Below, piece after piece: positions 36,536 through 45,561 of a stretch of 64,000 nt of DNA; positions within the stretch are counted from its first letter, which is position 1; every line of letters begins with the position of its first letter. The notes beneath the pieces were generated by a model, which was given only the letters and a program-made list of their open reading frames with translations, was not told where the DNA came from and did no database searches. The DNA comes from Bacteroidales bacterium (GTDB lineage: Bacteria > Bacteroidota > Bacteroidia > Bacteroidales > UBA932): NCBI GenBank assembly GCA_020026275.1, contig JAHHQQ010000006.1, forward strand, positions 26,628-90,627, given 5' to 3'. The position numbers and the translations under genes are program-made.

Positions 36536-36987
36536 AATTTCAATATTTCAAATTTCACGTAATGTCAATTAATAAATTTATCATTATCTAACCATCTTCT
36601 TAGAACTGGAAAAACGAAGATCCAAGATGAAAAATTTAGAAAATCCAGTCTTTCCTTCTTGAAAACTATGAAATCCATATAGTGCCCGATACCTCACATA
36701 TACGTACTCTTCGATAACATCAGGTTATCTTTTCATTTCTGGTGCATCATGAACTGAATATCGCGAAAGGCATGAGACATTTCTTCTAAATGGATTTCAA
36801 TTGTTCATTCGCCAATTCTTCTTATCAGTCGAAACTTTTAATTTTTATAATACTATGTTTCAATCTGTTATGAATCTCGCAATTTTTTTATATGACGAAT
36901 TCTGATATTGTTGCGGCAGAAAAAGAAACAATCATAGGATATGAACGTGACCGACTGCTCCTTCTGCCGCAAGACATCTTTCAAAAT
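36536..36987. other. Intergenic region with an 11-bp inverted repeat
   Basis: This gap separates the AraC gene start from the fimbrial operon end. TTGCGGCAGAA at 36911-36921 and its exact complement at 36962-36972 frame a 40-base loop, beginning 15 bases after the tip fimbrillin stop. No U-run follows on the minus strand, so it is at best a weak terminator. No gene or clear promoter was found in the rest, although the AraC promoter must be here. Confidence 0.5.
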
Positions 36988-38814
36988 TTAGAACGCAAGG
37001 ACACAACGAACTATTCCTCTTCCTGTATTCTTTGGGATACGATCAAAATTCAAAGACTCTTTACTTCCGATAGCATCTTGGTAAAAATACACATCATACA
37101 CAGCTTCTTTCGAAAATTCTGAGGAAGACCAGTACCAATCATGCATACTGAAAGCCAAGTAATTAACTCCTCCATCTTTTAACTTGACGAGAATCTTGTT
37201 TATATTATGCAATGCTTTCCCAGCACATCCTTCCAATGCTATATTCTGTGAAGGACAGTCTTTTGCCTGCTGCACCTCTGCAATTCCCCCGATACCGTCT
37301 TGACCCAAAATATCCATCCATTCTCCAATGCTAGGCAAATACCACGTAGTAGTTTTACTAGGAGTGGGAACCTCTGCATTGTAAGCTTTAACTACCGAAT
37401 ATAAATTCGGTTCAATATTTCCTATAGAGTAGTTGGTAAGTTCACAACCGTCTTTTCCTTGTTTATAATTTGACACTAACGTAGTATAGGCAACATCAGC
37501 ACAAAGAATATCCTCCCCCCACTTGCTTAATCTAGAAGCCTCCGACAAAGCAAGGACCAGACCATGAGGAGTATCGACGCCATGTTCCTTCAGTTCTCTT
37601 ATGACACCGCTCTTGGCCTTGACGCCATTGCGATAAAGGGCGGCGACCACTCCGACTACCTTGCCCTTCTTGGCTTCGAATCCAGCATCATCTGACTTGA
37701 TGATACTGCCATCCTTCAGCATGAAATCTCCGACAGCCAAGAACCTTGTCAATACTCCAGAGACGAGTTCGTCACTTGTCACACAATAAACCTTTCCAGT
37801 ATTCCAATCAGAGACTGTGATGTTGAATTTAATCTTGCTGTTGTCATTCCTGACAGCTACACGATAAAGAGTATTGCGTTTGAGAGGAATGGCCTTTTTG
37901 CCACTAGCAGACTCTTCCTCAAAATAAATATTATGTATATAGGCAGAGCTTTCTCCTTCAATGCCATAATGCACCTCCAAATAAGGACGTTCGTTGTTCA
38001 AATCAGCACCTACTTTCGCAAACTGCTCATAACTATAGATTGCTGCCTCCTTTTTAGCAGGAGACTGGCTATTCCCCACCATATTCAAACTATACCTCTT
38101 CGCATCACTTTCAAGAAAACCTGTATTCAAGTCGAGGTCATTGTCGTTTACAAGAACCGACTTCACAGAACGGTTATGGAACACAATCTCGGTGATTGTG
38201 ATGCCGTCGCACGCATTCTCAATGTCAATACGGGCCATGGCACGGGTCATCTCCACTGACTCTATCGTCGCAGTCTCTCCCAAAACCGCCTCGACTGCAT
38301 AAAACTTGCTGGTCATCAGCAGTTCGTTCTGGGTGTCAGGAGCTTGAGTAACTTCCAATGCCTTGAAATCCAGAACTGTCTTATCTGATGCAAGCCCTTT
38401 GATTGCATTCGCAAGATTCTGGTCAGCATTTGCGACAAAGCAAATCTGCAGCTTTCCTTCAGAAGCAAGTGCGAATTGCAAGGATTCACCATCCTGAGCG
38501 GCAGGAGAGATTTCAATGGCCTTTATGAAGGTATCACTATTGTTCTCTGCGGCGCTGGATCCTCCCTGGCTTCTGAAGACAACAGCCATCAGAGAAGTTA
38601 TTTTCTTTTCTGAATCAAGCTGAACCTGACCGGACCGAGTCTTTGATTGGACAGTCCCGAAAAAGGCTGTCTTCGAATCAAGCTGGAAGCGGACCGTGGA
38701 TTCTTTCTTCGGTGTTCCTTCTATACGTTCTGTATTCAACTGCTTCTCTGCTGTGCAGCCGGAAAGGACAACCAATCCGAACATGCAAATCATTGATAGT
38801 ATTCTATTCTTCAT
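36988..38814 (-). CDS. Tip-type fimbrillin lipoprotein with C-terminal lectin-like domain
   Basis: The ATG at 38814 (MKNRILSMICMFGLVVLSGC) gives a lipoprotein signal. The frame continues upstream into the preceding gene. The protein has about 608 residues. Its N-terminal 350 residues have FimA/Mfa features: SLMAVVFRSQGGSSAAEN, ARIDIENACDGITITEIVFH, RNTLYRVAVRNDNSKIKFNI and VSDWNTGKVY. The C-terminal 190 residues are a FISUMP/DUF1566-type C-lectin-like fold (TTTWYLPSIGEWMDILGQDG, WYWSSSEFSKEAVYDVYF, GRGIVRCVLAF). Fimbrillins with such a domain usually sit at the pilus tip and may bind host ligands. It is last in the fimbrial operon. Confidence 0.85.
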   Translation of the reverse strand: MKNRILSMICMFGLVVLSGCTAEKQLNTERIEGTPKKESTVRFQLDSKTAFFGTVQSKTRSGQVQLDSEKKITSLMAVVFRSQGGSSAAENNSDTFIKAIEISPAAQDGESLQFALASEGKLQICFVANADQNLANAIKGLASDKTVLDFKALEVTQAPDTQNELLMTSKFYAVEAVLGETATIESVEMTRAMARIDIENACDGITITEIVFHNRSVKSVLVNDNDLDLNTGFLESDAKRYSLNMVGNSQSPAKKEAAIYSYEQFAKVGADLNNERPYLEVHYGIEGESSAYIHNIYFEEESASGKKAIPLKRNTLYRVAVRNDNSKIKFNITVSDWNTGKVYCVTSDELVSGVLTRFLAVGDFMLKDGSIIKSDDAGFEAKKGKVVGVVAALYRNGVKAKSGVIRELKEHGVDTPHGLVLALSEASRLSKWGEDILCADVAYTTLVSNYKQGKDGCELTNYSIGNIEPNLYSVVKAYNAEVPTPSKTTTWYLPSIGEWMDILGQDGIGGIAEVQQAKDCPSQNIALEGCAGKALHNINKILVKLKDGGVNYLAFSMHDWYWSSSEFSKEAVYDVYFYQDAIGSKESLNFDRIPKNTGRGIVRCVLAF

Positions 38815-38827
38815 ATCTACACATTTT

Positions 38828-39922
38828 TTACTGTTTATCTTTATCTGGAGATAGTGCTCCATTGATCACTTCTCCTGTTTGCCAATCTTTGACAATCAAC
38901 TTTTGACTGACTTTCAAATCATTACCGACAGGTTTTCCATCCCCTAATTGTATTTTGTACAATGTATTGCGGACAGGAAATGCTTGTTTCACCAAATCTC
39001 CTTTCAGTGCGACGGAAACTTTTCCTTCCTTCTCCACACCATCTATATCCAAAGAGAAGGTGATTTCAACAAACGAACTCTGATCATCCTCATACATGTA
39101 CAGGACATGTTTGAGCAGATTCAAATCAGGTGAGGATGTATTGTATTTCACCCCATTCTGCAATTTGTTTTCCCATTCAACGGTTGCCTTCAAAGTGATT
39201 CGTCTTGAATCGTTCGGGAGTGACCATGCATCCTGCGGATACAACCAGGATTTATTGACTGCATTTTTCAAGATGACATCCTTCAAAGTGAGATTTGGAG
39301 TTTTGTTTTCGATATCCAATCTGGCAACTGTCCTGACAATGGAAACTGTACAATTGACACCTTTCGGGTCAAGTGTCAAGATTTCGTTTCCTTCCACTGT
39401 CGCCATCGCAGACATAGGGAAGCCGAGAGTGCGATTGCCAACAAGCATATCTGCATTACTGCCATCTTCTACGACAGCAGAAGCAAGAGATTGCTTGATC
39501 TGAGACAGAGAAGTCACCTGCAATACTGCCGGTGCGGGCTTGTCGTTAGCGACGGCCAAAATCTTCACTGATTTATTCATCAGCTCATGATCAATCGGAA
39601 TGGACAGGATGTATTCTCCATTCTCTTTGGATATCAACTCAGGAGATTCAATGATCTTCATAAGAAGACAATCAGAATCAGCTGAACCGGCTGAGGATTC
39701 AAACAAATAGAGATTGAGAGACTTGATTTCCCATTCAGCCTGTTCATGGAGAGCTTTAGTGTAAATGACCCCATCCGATGAAGGAGTGCTTATTTTTAAA
39801 TTGACAAATGATTTTTTCTCCTTTCCATTGGATTCAAATGAAAAATCCTTAGTACTGCAACCAATTGTTCCCATGAGTGGGACACCAATTGCAAACAAAT
39901 AAATAAGTACTTTTTTTAACAT
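38828..39922 (-). CDS. FimA/Mfa1-family fimbrillin lipoprotein
   Basis: A 364-residue lipoprotein (FAIGVPLMGTIGCSTKDF). Family features are a charged segment before the first strand, EIKSLNLYLFESS, VKILAVANDK, VRTVARLDIENKTPNLTLKD, RNTLYKIQLGDG and the C-terminal VKDWQTGEVI. These subunits are exported as lipoproteins, cleaved after an Arg by a gingipain-like protease and polymerised by strand exchange. It lies between the anchor gene and the tip gene and is likely the stalk or an accessory subunit. Confidence 0.87.
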   Translation of the reverse strand: MLKKVLIYLFAIGVPLMGTIGCSTKDFSFESNGKEKKSFVNLKISTPSSDGVIYTKALHEQAEWEIKSLNLYLFESSAGSADSDCLLMKIIESPELISKENGEYILSIPIDHELMNKSVKILAVANDKPAPAVLQVTSLSQIKQSLASAVVEDGSNADMLVGNRTLGFPMSAMATVEGNEILTLDPKGVNCTVSIVRTVARLDIENKTPNLTLKDVILKNAVNKSWLYPQDAWSLPNDSRRITLKATVEWENKLQNGVKYNTSSPDLNLLKHVLYMYEDDQSSFVEITFSLDIDGVEKEGKVSVALKGDLVKQAFPVRNTLYKIQLGDGKPVGNDLKVSQKLIVKDWQTGEVINGALSPDKDKQ

Positions 39923-39969
39923 GATTTTTTAAATTAATTTTTTAACTATAGTATATACTGAACTTTGAT

Positions 39970-40905
39970 CTAAATTCCAATTACGCCACCATCAATCCAA
40001 TCATTGACAGACGTACCCAATCCTGGGTGCAATTCAATTTTTCCATCTGCTCGTATTTTTATCAGAATGCTGTACTCCTGCTCCGGACTCTGGTCTGGCT
40101 TCCATCCCCATTGCATAAATGCCCGGCTCAAATCAATCGGTCCTGTCAAATCCTTCCTTCCATTGTACAGATGAAATATGGGAATATGAGAATCAGTGTA
40201 CCGGAGCGTAAACAGTTCTTCTTCCAGCACCATTCTACGTAGTGGAACCGATAGTCTCATCCGGCCATCATAACTTGTCACAGGAGGGTAGCGATGATGG
40301 TATATCAAAATATCATTCTGTCCGCCATACAAAGGAGTTGCCTGTCCTATTCCTTCAAGTCCAAATTCAAAACCATCGGCATAGTCAGGAAGGCGTTCCC
40401 ATTCTACTCGAAGACGAAGTCGACAATGTATATGATTCATTTCCAATGTATATGTCTTCTTTTGTTTCTCCAGAATACGGAAATCTGACTGCCCCCAATA
40501 GAGCGGTTCTCCGTTTCCAAACACGTCTGTGTCTCCCAAAAAATTGCCGACCACCAATTTGAATTGCCTGAGCCCCTCGCTTGAATGTCCTTTGAGTTTT
40601 CCATACTGATCCAAGTTTGCAATAGCGACCATCGTATATTTTCCGGCAGGAAGAGATTCCAGACAAACCCTCCTCATATTATTTCTCAGAGGTTTCATTT
40701 TGTGCATATAATTTCCCACACTATCAAACAAATAATAATCAATGTGGTCCGCAACCTTTTCCAGAAATTCCCTGTTTCCCATATGATAGGTAATCAAGAT
40801 GTTATTTCTACCGCAACAGAAATCCCTTCTGTCATCTATGTCACAGCTGCACAAACTGCAAAAAGACCACAACACAAAAAAAATCAAGATGATTCTATAT
40901 CTCAT
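39970..40905 (-). CDS. FimB/Mfa2-family fimbrial anchor lipoprotein
   Basis: A 311-residue lipoprotein (FVLWSFCSLCSCDIDDRRDF). Family signs are DHIDYYLFDSVGNYMHKM, LESLPAGKYTMVAIANLD, NHIHCRLRLRVEWE and a C-terminal SVNDWIDGGVIGI. Mfa2/FimB proteins terminate and anchor the fimbria in the outer membrane, controlling its length. It is encoded 21 bases after the DUF3868/OmpA gene and 47 bases before the fimbrillin gene, the usual order. Confidence 0.85.
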   Translation of the reverse strand: MRYRIILIFFVLWSFCSLCSCDIDDRRDFCCGRNNILITYHMGNREFLEKVADHIDYYLFDSVGNYMHKMKPLRNNMRRVCLESLPAGKYTMVAIANLDQYGKLKGHSSEGLRQFKLVVGNFLGDTDVFGNGEPLYWGQSDFRILEKQKKTYTLEMNHIHCRLRLRVEWERLPDYADGFEFGLEGIGQATPLYGGQNDILIYHHRYPPVTSYDGRMRLSVPLRRMVLEEELFTLRYTDSHIPIFHLYNGRKDLTGPIDLSRAFMQWGWKPDQSPEQEYSILIKIRADGKIELHPGLGTSVNDWIDGGVIGI

Positions 40906-40926
40906 ATTACAAAGACTCCTTGCAAT

Positions 40927-42402
40927 CTACAAGTCTTCCATTTTCTTCAGATTATAATACGCTTCTTCTGAATTCTGCTCAATAGCTTTTTCGAAGTAGA
41001 ATCTCGCCATCGCATAATTTTTCATAAGGAAACAATACACCCCGATATTATTGTATGCTTCCGGCCTATGCAATACCTTGGAAAGGTAAGTGCCCGCCAA
41101 GTCAACGTCGCCTCGTATCAGCGCGGCTGAAGAAGCATTTATATATGCAATGTCATCTTTCGGAAAATAGGCTGTTATCTTATCGTATTCTTTCCCATAA
41201 TTGCCACCTGTAGAAGAATTATCATTCACCTGTCTTGCGAAATCATACATTTCCCTATGGCTCAAATCCCAAGGACGCTCTTTTATTAAGACATTGACAT
41301 CATTGCCATTAAAATCTGCAACATTATAAGTGATATGCACTTCTACACGACGCAGTTTTGGAAAATAATTCTTCAACATAAATCTGTAGGGAACACCTCC
41401 GTGAAGATCCATCAAACGACGTTCTCTTCCTTGGAATATCCCCCATTCGTCTATAATGGCAAGCACCTTCTCCCGATCTACCATGTTTCCTTCTGAAACC
41501 ATCTTCTGAAGACCGTCCCAATCTTCTCCCTTTCCTTCAAAGCCGATAGAGATTTTCCGTCCGCAGAAATATTGTCTTTCTATCAGACTGCAGATATTCT
41601 TGGCGCGGTTAAACGACAACAAATGGTTGTTTTGCCAAGTATCCTCAGGAGAAGCATATCCAAGAACCCTGATTTCATCGATTGTATACCGCAACGTATC
41701 ATCAAGCAAAGGAATCAGATAACTGTCCATCTTTTTCAACTCCTTGATATTGTCTCCAATATTCATATCAAGATGCCAGTCCCCGACACGGTACATGATA
41801 TAGAGTTTGACATTGGCCGTCCGCCTCTTCAATTCCTCAGCCGGTGGACGTATAAAAGTCACATTCTTCTCAGTTACACATAACTTCTTGTTGTTCTGCC
41901 GGACAGAAGGGAAATTTTGAATATTCCCTTTTTGTTTAGAGGGTACAATTACCGTATCGACTGAAAGAATACGGTTTGCTCCACATTTATTGGCCTTCGC
42001 GACAATTAAAAATTTCCCCCCTTGCAACGCAGGAACCGGCAGACTCTGCACATAGTCATATCTGGAACACAATGAATCGCACCGGACAACTATACTGGGT
42101 TCCTTTCGCTCTCCGACAGTCAATTTTCTCTTATGATATCTTGCTCCCTGCCGACTAAAAAAGCCAATGGCTGGAAAATTGATCGTATCAGTTGCCACAA
42201 TATATTGCGGAATCAGAGAAATGGCCTTAGGACCTGACATATGTCCCGACACCTTCCCGGAAAAACTCAGTTGCAAAAGTCCCTTTACCCATGACGCTTT
42301 TGGTGGGACCGTATATTCAAATGACAATGAATCAGCGCCATTGATTGCAAATGCCCGAACGCCTGAACACATCATTATGAAGAATATCAAGTATTTTCTC
42401 AT
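40927..42402 (-). CDS. DUF3868/OmpA-like protein with C-terminal TPR, fimbrial operon
   Basis: A 491-residue exported protein (signal IFFIMMCSGVRAFA). The N-terminal 115 residues match the DUF3868 type (SGKVSGHMSGPKAISLIP, YHKRKLTVGERKEPSIVV). The middle (YTIDEIRVLGYASPEDTWQN, LSFNRAKNICSLIE) resembles a degenerate OmpA domain. The last 70 residues carry tetratricopeptide-like helices (YNNIGVYCFLMKNYAMARFY). Genes of this kind accompany DUF3575 and Mfa-type fimbriae in Bacteroidales and probably help surface assembly. It starts three bases after the DUF3575 gene. Confidence 0.85.
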   Translation of the reverse strand: MRKYLIFFIMMCSGVRAFAINGADSLSFEYTVPPKASWVKGLLQLSFSGKVSGHMSGPKAISLIPQYIVATDTINFPAIGFFSRQGARYHKRKLTVGERKEPSIVVRCDSLCSRYDYVQSLPVPALQGGKFLIVAKANKCGANRILSVDTVIVPSKQKGNIQNFPSVRQNNKKLCVTEKNVTFIRPPAEELKRRTANVKLYIMYRVGDWHLDMNIGDNIKELKKMDSYLIPLLDDTLRYTIDEIRVLGYASPEDTWQNNHLLSFNRAKNICSLIERQYFCGRKISIGFEGKGEDWDGLQKMVSEGNMVDREKVLAIIDEWGIFQGRERRLMDLHGGVPYRFMLKNYFPKLRRVEVHITYNVADFNGNDVNVLIKERPWDLSHREMYDFARQVNDNSSTGGNYGKEYDKITAYFPKDDIAYINASSAALIRGDVDLAGTYLSKVLHRPEAYNNIGVYCFLMKNYAMARFYFEKAIEQNSEEAYYNLKKMEDL

Positions 42403-42405
42403 ATC

Positions 42406-42993
42406 TCAATTTATATAATATGTAAAAGTCACTGCCAACTTGGTTGGACCGATACAATGATTTACAAAATGTCCCAACTTTTCACCGCAGCGACCTGCCT
42501 TGAACTTGTCATAATCAAAAAATAAATATCCTATGCCAGCGAATATATCTAGCCCCCATCGCTTTCCAAGAGCCCATTGATAACCGATACCGGCCCCCCC
42601 CCCTGCAACAAGTCCTCTGTACCGGAAATCTTGTTGAAATGCAGGCCATCTAAAACCTCCACAATTATACTCTCCATACAATGCATGAACTCCCAGATAA
42701 GCGCGTTCAAATGATTGGCAAAACCAAAATTTTCCTTCCGGAGCCACCGACCAATGATGCAATTTGGGATTTGACGTTTCAGAAGCTCCAAATCTCTGAC
42801 TAAAATCAAATGGATTATACCCTATAGAGACGGCCATTGTGAACTTTGGTGCCAATTTCACCTCTACACCCAAATTAGGAGTTGAGGAAAGTAGATATAA
42901 CGAATTTGTCTGCACACCTATTGTTTGTCCATATGCTGCACTTCCTCCAATAAACAAGAGGAACAAAATGAAACAAATTTTATTAACTTCCAT
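42406..42993 (-). CDS. DUF3575 outer-membrane beta-barrel protein, fimbrial operon
   Basis: A 195-residue barrel protein with signal peptide (CFILFLLFIGGSAAYG). The DUF3575 pattern is clear: IGVQTNSLYLLSSTPNLGVE, KLHHWSVAPEGKFWFCQSFE, RAYLGVHALYGEYNCGG, GGGAGIGYQWALGKRWGLDI and GPTKLAVTFTYYIN. It is first in the fimbrial operon, so the promoter should lie in 42994-43150. I found no full consensus match there. It probably aids fimbrial biogenesis in the outer membrane. Confidence 0.88.
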   Translation of the reverse strand: MEVNKICFILFLLFIGGSAAYGQTIGVQTNSLYLLSSTPNLGVEVKLAPKFTMAVSIGYNPFDFSQRFGASETSNPKLHHWSVAPEGKFWFCQSFERAYLGVHALYGEYNCGGFRWPAFQQDFRYRGLVAGGGAGIGYQWALGKRWGLDIFAGIGYLFFDYDKFKAGRCGEKLGHFVNHCIGPTKLAVTFTYYIN

Positions 42994-43154
42994 TGTGTGT
43001 TGTTCTAATTAAAGGCTCAATTTTTCAAAGATTATAAAAACGAAACAGAAAGACCACATTCTTCTGTCAAAGCAGGACAGAAATACCGAACACTGACAAT
43101 TCGTACCGAACATAATTTGCCTGCTTTAAAAATTTGGAATAATCGAGCATCCTA

Positions 43155-43222
43155 CCATCTGACAAGACAGAGGCCGGCAATCTCCTTAATGGAATTTCTA
43201 TTGCGACATGATGGGAAGGCTC
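43155..43222. repeat. Dispersed repeat, copy B
   Basis: This copy aligns with 34348-34416 on the same strand. It lies in the 466-base gap between the fimbrial operon and the third glycan locus. The short minus-strand frame that spans it (43067-43303) has no recognisable family and I do not call it a gene. Confidence 0.65.
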
Positions 43223-43381
43223 TTGAACATGGAAACCCATCCTCATGGTTTTGCCGTTCGATTTCATTCTTTGATTGTTCATTTTCAAATAATTCATACA
43301 CAATCAAGACGCCTTATTCAAGAAAAGTACCATCCGAATTCACCCGATCATATAATTGCATTTCTTTTTGTACATAAAAAA

Positions 43382-43411
43382 ACTCCGAAAGTATTTTCTT
43401 ACTTTCGGAGT
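43382..43411 (-). terminator. Rho-independent terminator of the GH89 locus
   Basis: ACTCCGAAAGTA and its exact complement form a 12-bp stem with a six-base loop, followed on the minus strand by seven T. It lies 48 bases after the SGNH hydrolase stop codon, ending the 15-kb operon. Confidence 0.92.
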
Positions 43412-43459
43412 CCAATTCAAAATAACCTACTTTCTTCAACACCACAACCGGCTTTCCGC

Positions 43460-44542
43460 CTATCGCAATCCATACTTCCGAAGAATCTTCCGTACAGGTT
43501 TCTCAATGGATCTGGCCCAGGCCTGATACCCCATATCCGACGGATGAATTCCATCGACAGAAGATTCATGTGCCTCTTTTCCGGTATCCGGATAGATGAA
43601 ATACACATTCTTGTACCTTTTCATCGCTTCCTTCATCATCTTCTGAGCCATCTCCATCTTGTCTCTCTCGTAACGGTCCGTCTTTTCACTGAAATTGCGA
43701 CCTTCCCGATAGATGGTCTGCATGAAGATGAGCGGAATGTCTGGATGTCCCTCCTGCACGATCTCTATGAACTTGAACAGGCGATCCTCAATGAGACGGG
43801 CATTCGGATTCGAGAAAGCGTCCAGAATGATCGCATCCACATCAGCGGCTTTCAGCACCTCCGCAAAATAGGGCTGCAATTTGGAATTGCCACTGCATCC
43901 GAGGCTCAACAGCTGGAGTCCGGTATTTCTCATAAACTGCATGGGATAGCTCATTCCAGAACGGGAAATGCTTATGCCCTGCGTGAAACTGGAACCGAAA
44001 ATGCCGATACGATGTCGGAACGGAGAATCCAGCGCTCGGATATGGGCTCCTTCTTCAATACCGATCTGAACCGATTTCATCTCACTGTACATCGGCAGAT
44101 AGAGCATACATTCTTTCTCCGTTCCATCCATCCCTTCAATCAGGACAGTGTTGGCAGACAAGTCCGAAAGCCTTGGACATTTTGCGGAAGCATACAGCCA
44201 CTTGCCGTTTTTCTTGATGTATAGATCGTAACCATGGAGAGCGATTCCCATCGTGTTCTCTCCCCTATTCACATAGCCATATTCTCCTTTTACCGTAATG
44301 GTGGAAGAATTGGTCGAAAAAAGGACAGCCAGTCCTGCTGAACATCTCACCTGACTGTTCTCCGCTTTGCTGAAACCCTTGAAACGGCAAGTATCAACCC
44401 GATGATAAGGATTGGGCGTGTCTGTCAAGAGTTTTCCGACCAACGTCAGGTCGGATGCCTCAGTAAAAGCATAACGGGCTCCTTCGGCCTGCATCTGCAG
44501 GCAGGACAGAAGGAGCACCGCGATTGACAATATCTTCTTCAT
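43460..44542 (-). CDS. Secreted SGNH/GDSL-family hydrolase
   Basis: A 360-residue secreted hydrolase (signal KKILSIAVLLLSCLQMQA). The first 170 residues are an N-terminal beta-sandwich typical of Bacteroidota SGNH esterases (VRCSAGLAVLFSTNSSTITV, LHGYDLYIKKNGKWLYA). The catalytic domain has GIFGSSFTQGISISRSGMSY (nucleophile Ser block), LGCSGNSKL, LDAFSNPN and DGIHPSDMGYQAWA with the Asp-His pair. The expected activity is deacylation, such as sugar O-acetyl esters. It follows the phosphodiesterase gene by 15 bases and precedes the terminator, so it is last in the operon. Confidence 0.9.
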   Translation of the reverse strand: MKKILSIAVLLLSCLQMQAEGARYAFTEASDLTLVGKLLTDTPNPYHRVDTCRFKGFSKAENSQVRCSAGLAVLFSTNSSTITVKGEYGYVNRGENTMGIALHGYDLYIKKNGKWLYASAKCPRLSDLSANTVLIEGMDGTEKECMLYLPMYSEMKSVQIGIEEGAHIRALDSPFRHRIGIFGSSFTQGISISRSGMSYPMQFMRNTGLQLLSLGCSGNSKLQPYFAEVLKAADVDAIILDAFSNPNARLIEDRLFKFIEIVQEGHPDIPLIFMQTIYREGRNFSEKTDRYERDKMEMAQKMMKEAMKRYKNVYFIYPDTGKEAHESSVDGIHPSDMGYQAWARSIEKPVRKILRKYGLR

Positions 44543-44557
44543 CTGAATGTTCGTCCA

Positions 44558-45487
44558 TTATCTGCGCTTGCGGCAAAATACAGAAGGATGGTCCCGGCCG
44601 ATCCAGGCCTGAGGAGCATCCAACTTGAAGATGTCCAGAATCAGGAAAGACGTATCAATTGTATTGGACGTCTCTTCGAGCACATAGCCGGACTTGACAG
44701 CCGGACCCTTCAATGCCCATGGCACGTTCACTTCTACTGGGCTGTTGCCACCATGACGTTTCTCCACTCCACCGTGGTCAGTGATGAAGAGGAAATAGGT
44801 ATCGTCAAAGATGCCAAGTTCCTTCATCATGTCAAACATCTCGCCGATCCGTACGTCTGCCTTCTCAAGAGACTCTATGTACTCAGGAGACATCCAGCCA
44901 TATTTATGACCTGTATTGTCATTGAAACCGGCATACAGGAACAGAAAGAAATTGTTGTCCTTGTTGTCCTTGATGAATTGTTCTCCTTCCTTATAGACTG
45001 TCTCATAGTCATCTGGTGTAGCGATGAACACCTTGTCCAGATATTTCTGGTTGATCGGATAGATGAGTTTCTTCCAGTCACAGACATACCCCGTAGCGCA
45101 CTCCGGGAACTGTTCCTTGATGACCGTGAACACGGAAGGGTAATAACCGTCTGCATCTGCCACTACCGGTGGCAGGAGAATACTTTCCTTGGTCCATTTG
45201 TTGGAAAGCACACCGTGCTGCTCCGGGCCGCTGCCCGTAAGGTGGGAAGTCCAGTTGGGCAAGGTGATGGTAGGCATGACGTTCCTCATGGTCTTGGTGG
45301 AAGCTCCTTCTTTGAACAGAATGTCCAGATTGGGAGTATTGGCTTTCTCCAAACCTTCCACAGAAATGCCATCCAGGCCGATCACCACCATACGTTTCAC
45401 CTTCTGGCGGCCAAATGAATCTGTACAAGGCAGAACAGCCATCGCCAAGACGGACGCTGCCAAAATAAATGTTTTTCTGATACTCAT
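44558..45487 (-). CDS. Type I phosphodiesterase / nucleotide pyrophosphatase family enzyme
   Basis: A 309-residue exported member of the alkaline phosphatase superfamily (signal ILAASVLAMAVLPCTDSFG). Metal and catalytic blocks are in order: VVIGLDGISVEGL (Asp39), MPTITLPNWTSHLTG with the candidate Thr nucleophile (Thr75), YAGFNDNTGHKYGW, and FLFITDHGGVEKRHGGN. This NPP-type layout hydrolyses phosphodiesters, so a phosphodiester linkage in the substrate of this locus is suggested. It sits between a calcineurin-type phosphatase and an SGNH hydrolase in the same operon. Confidence 0.9.
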   Translation of the reverse strand: MSIRKTFILAASVLAMAVLPCTDSFGRQKVKRMVVIGLDGISVEGLEKANTPNLDILFKEGASTKTMRNVMPTITLPNWTSHLTGSGPEQHGVLSNKWTKESILLPPVVADADGYYPSVFTVIKEQFPECATGYVCDWKKLIYPINQKYLDKVFIATPDDYETVYKEGEQFIKDNKDNNFFLFLYAGFNDNTGHKYGWMSPEYIESLEKADVRIGEMFDMMKELGIFDDTYFLFITDHGGVEKRHGGNSPVEVNVPWALKGPAVKSGYVLEETSNTIDTSFLILDIFKLDAPQAWIGRDHPSVFCRKRR

Positions 45488-45561
45488 AGTGTTTTTAATT
45501 AATTTGTTGTTATAAAAATGACGATTCCTTTATTTTGAGGATAAAATTGGGGCGATCTGCT

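Noticed and set aside
43067..43303. Short minus-strand frame in the gap before the fimbrial operon
   Set aside because: It starts beyond any promoter, contains the dispersed repeat and matches no family; treated as non-coding.
42994..43459. Invertible promoter for the fimbrial operon
   Set aside because: No pair of long inverted repeats flanks a promoter-sized segment; the only strong inverted repeat is the terminator at 43382-43411.
44588..45418. 276-codon plus-strand frame
   Set aside because: It mirrors the type I phosphodiesterase gene, whose catalytic blocks are all on the minus strand.
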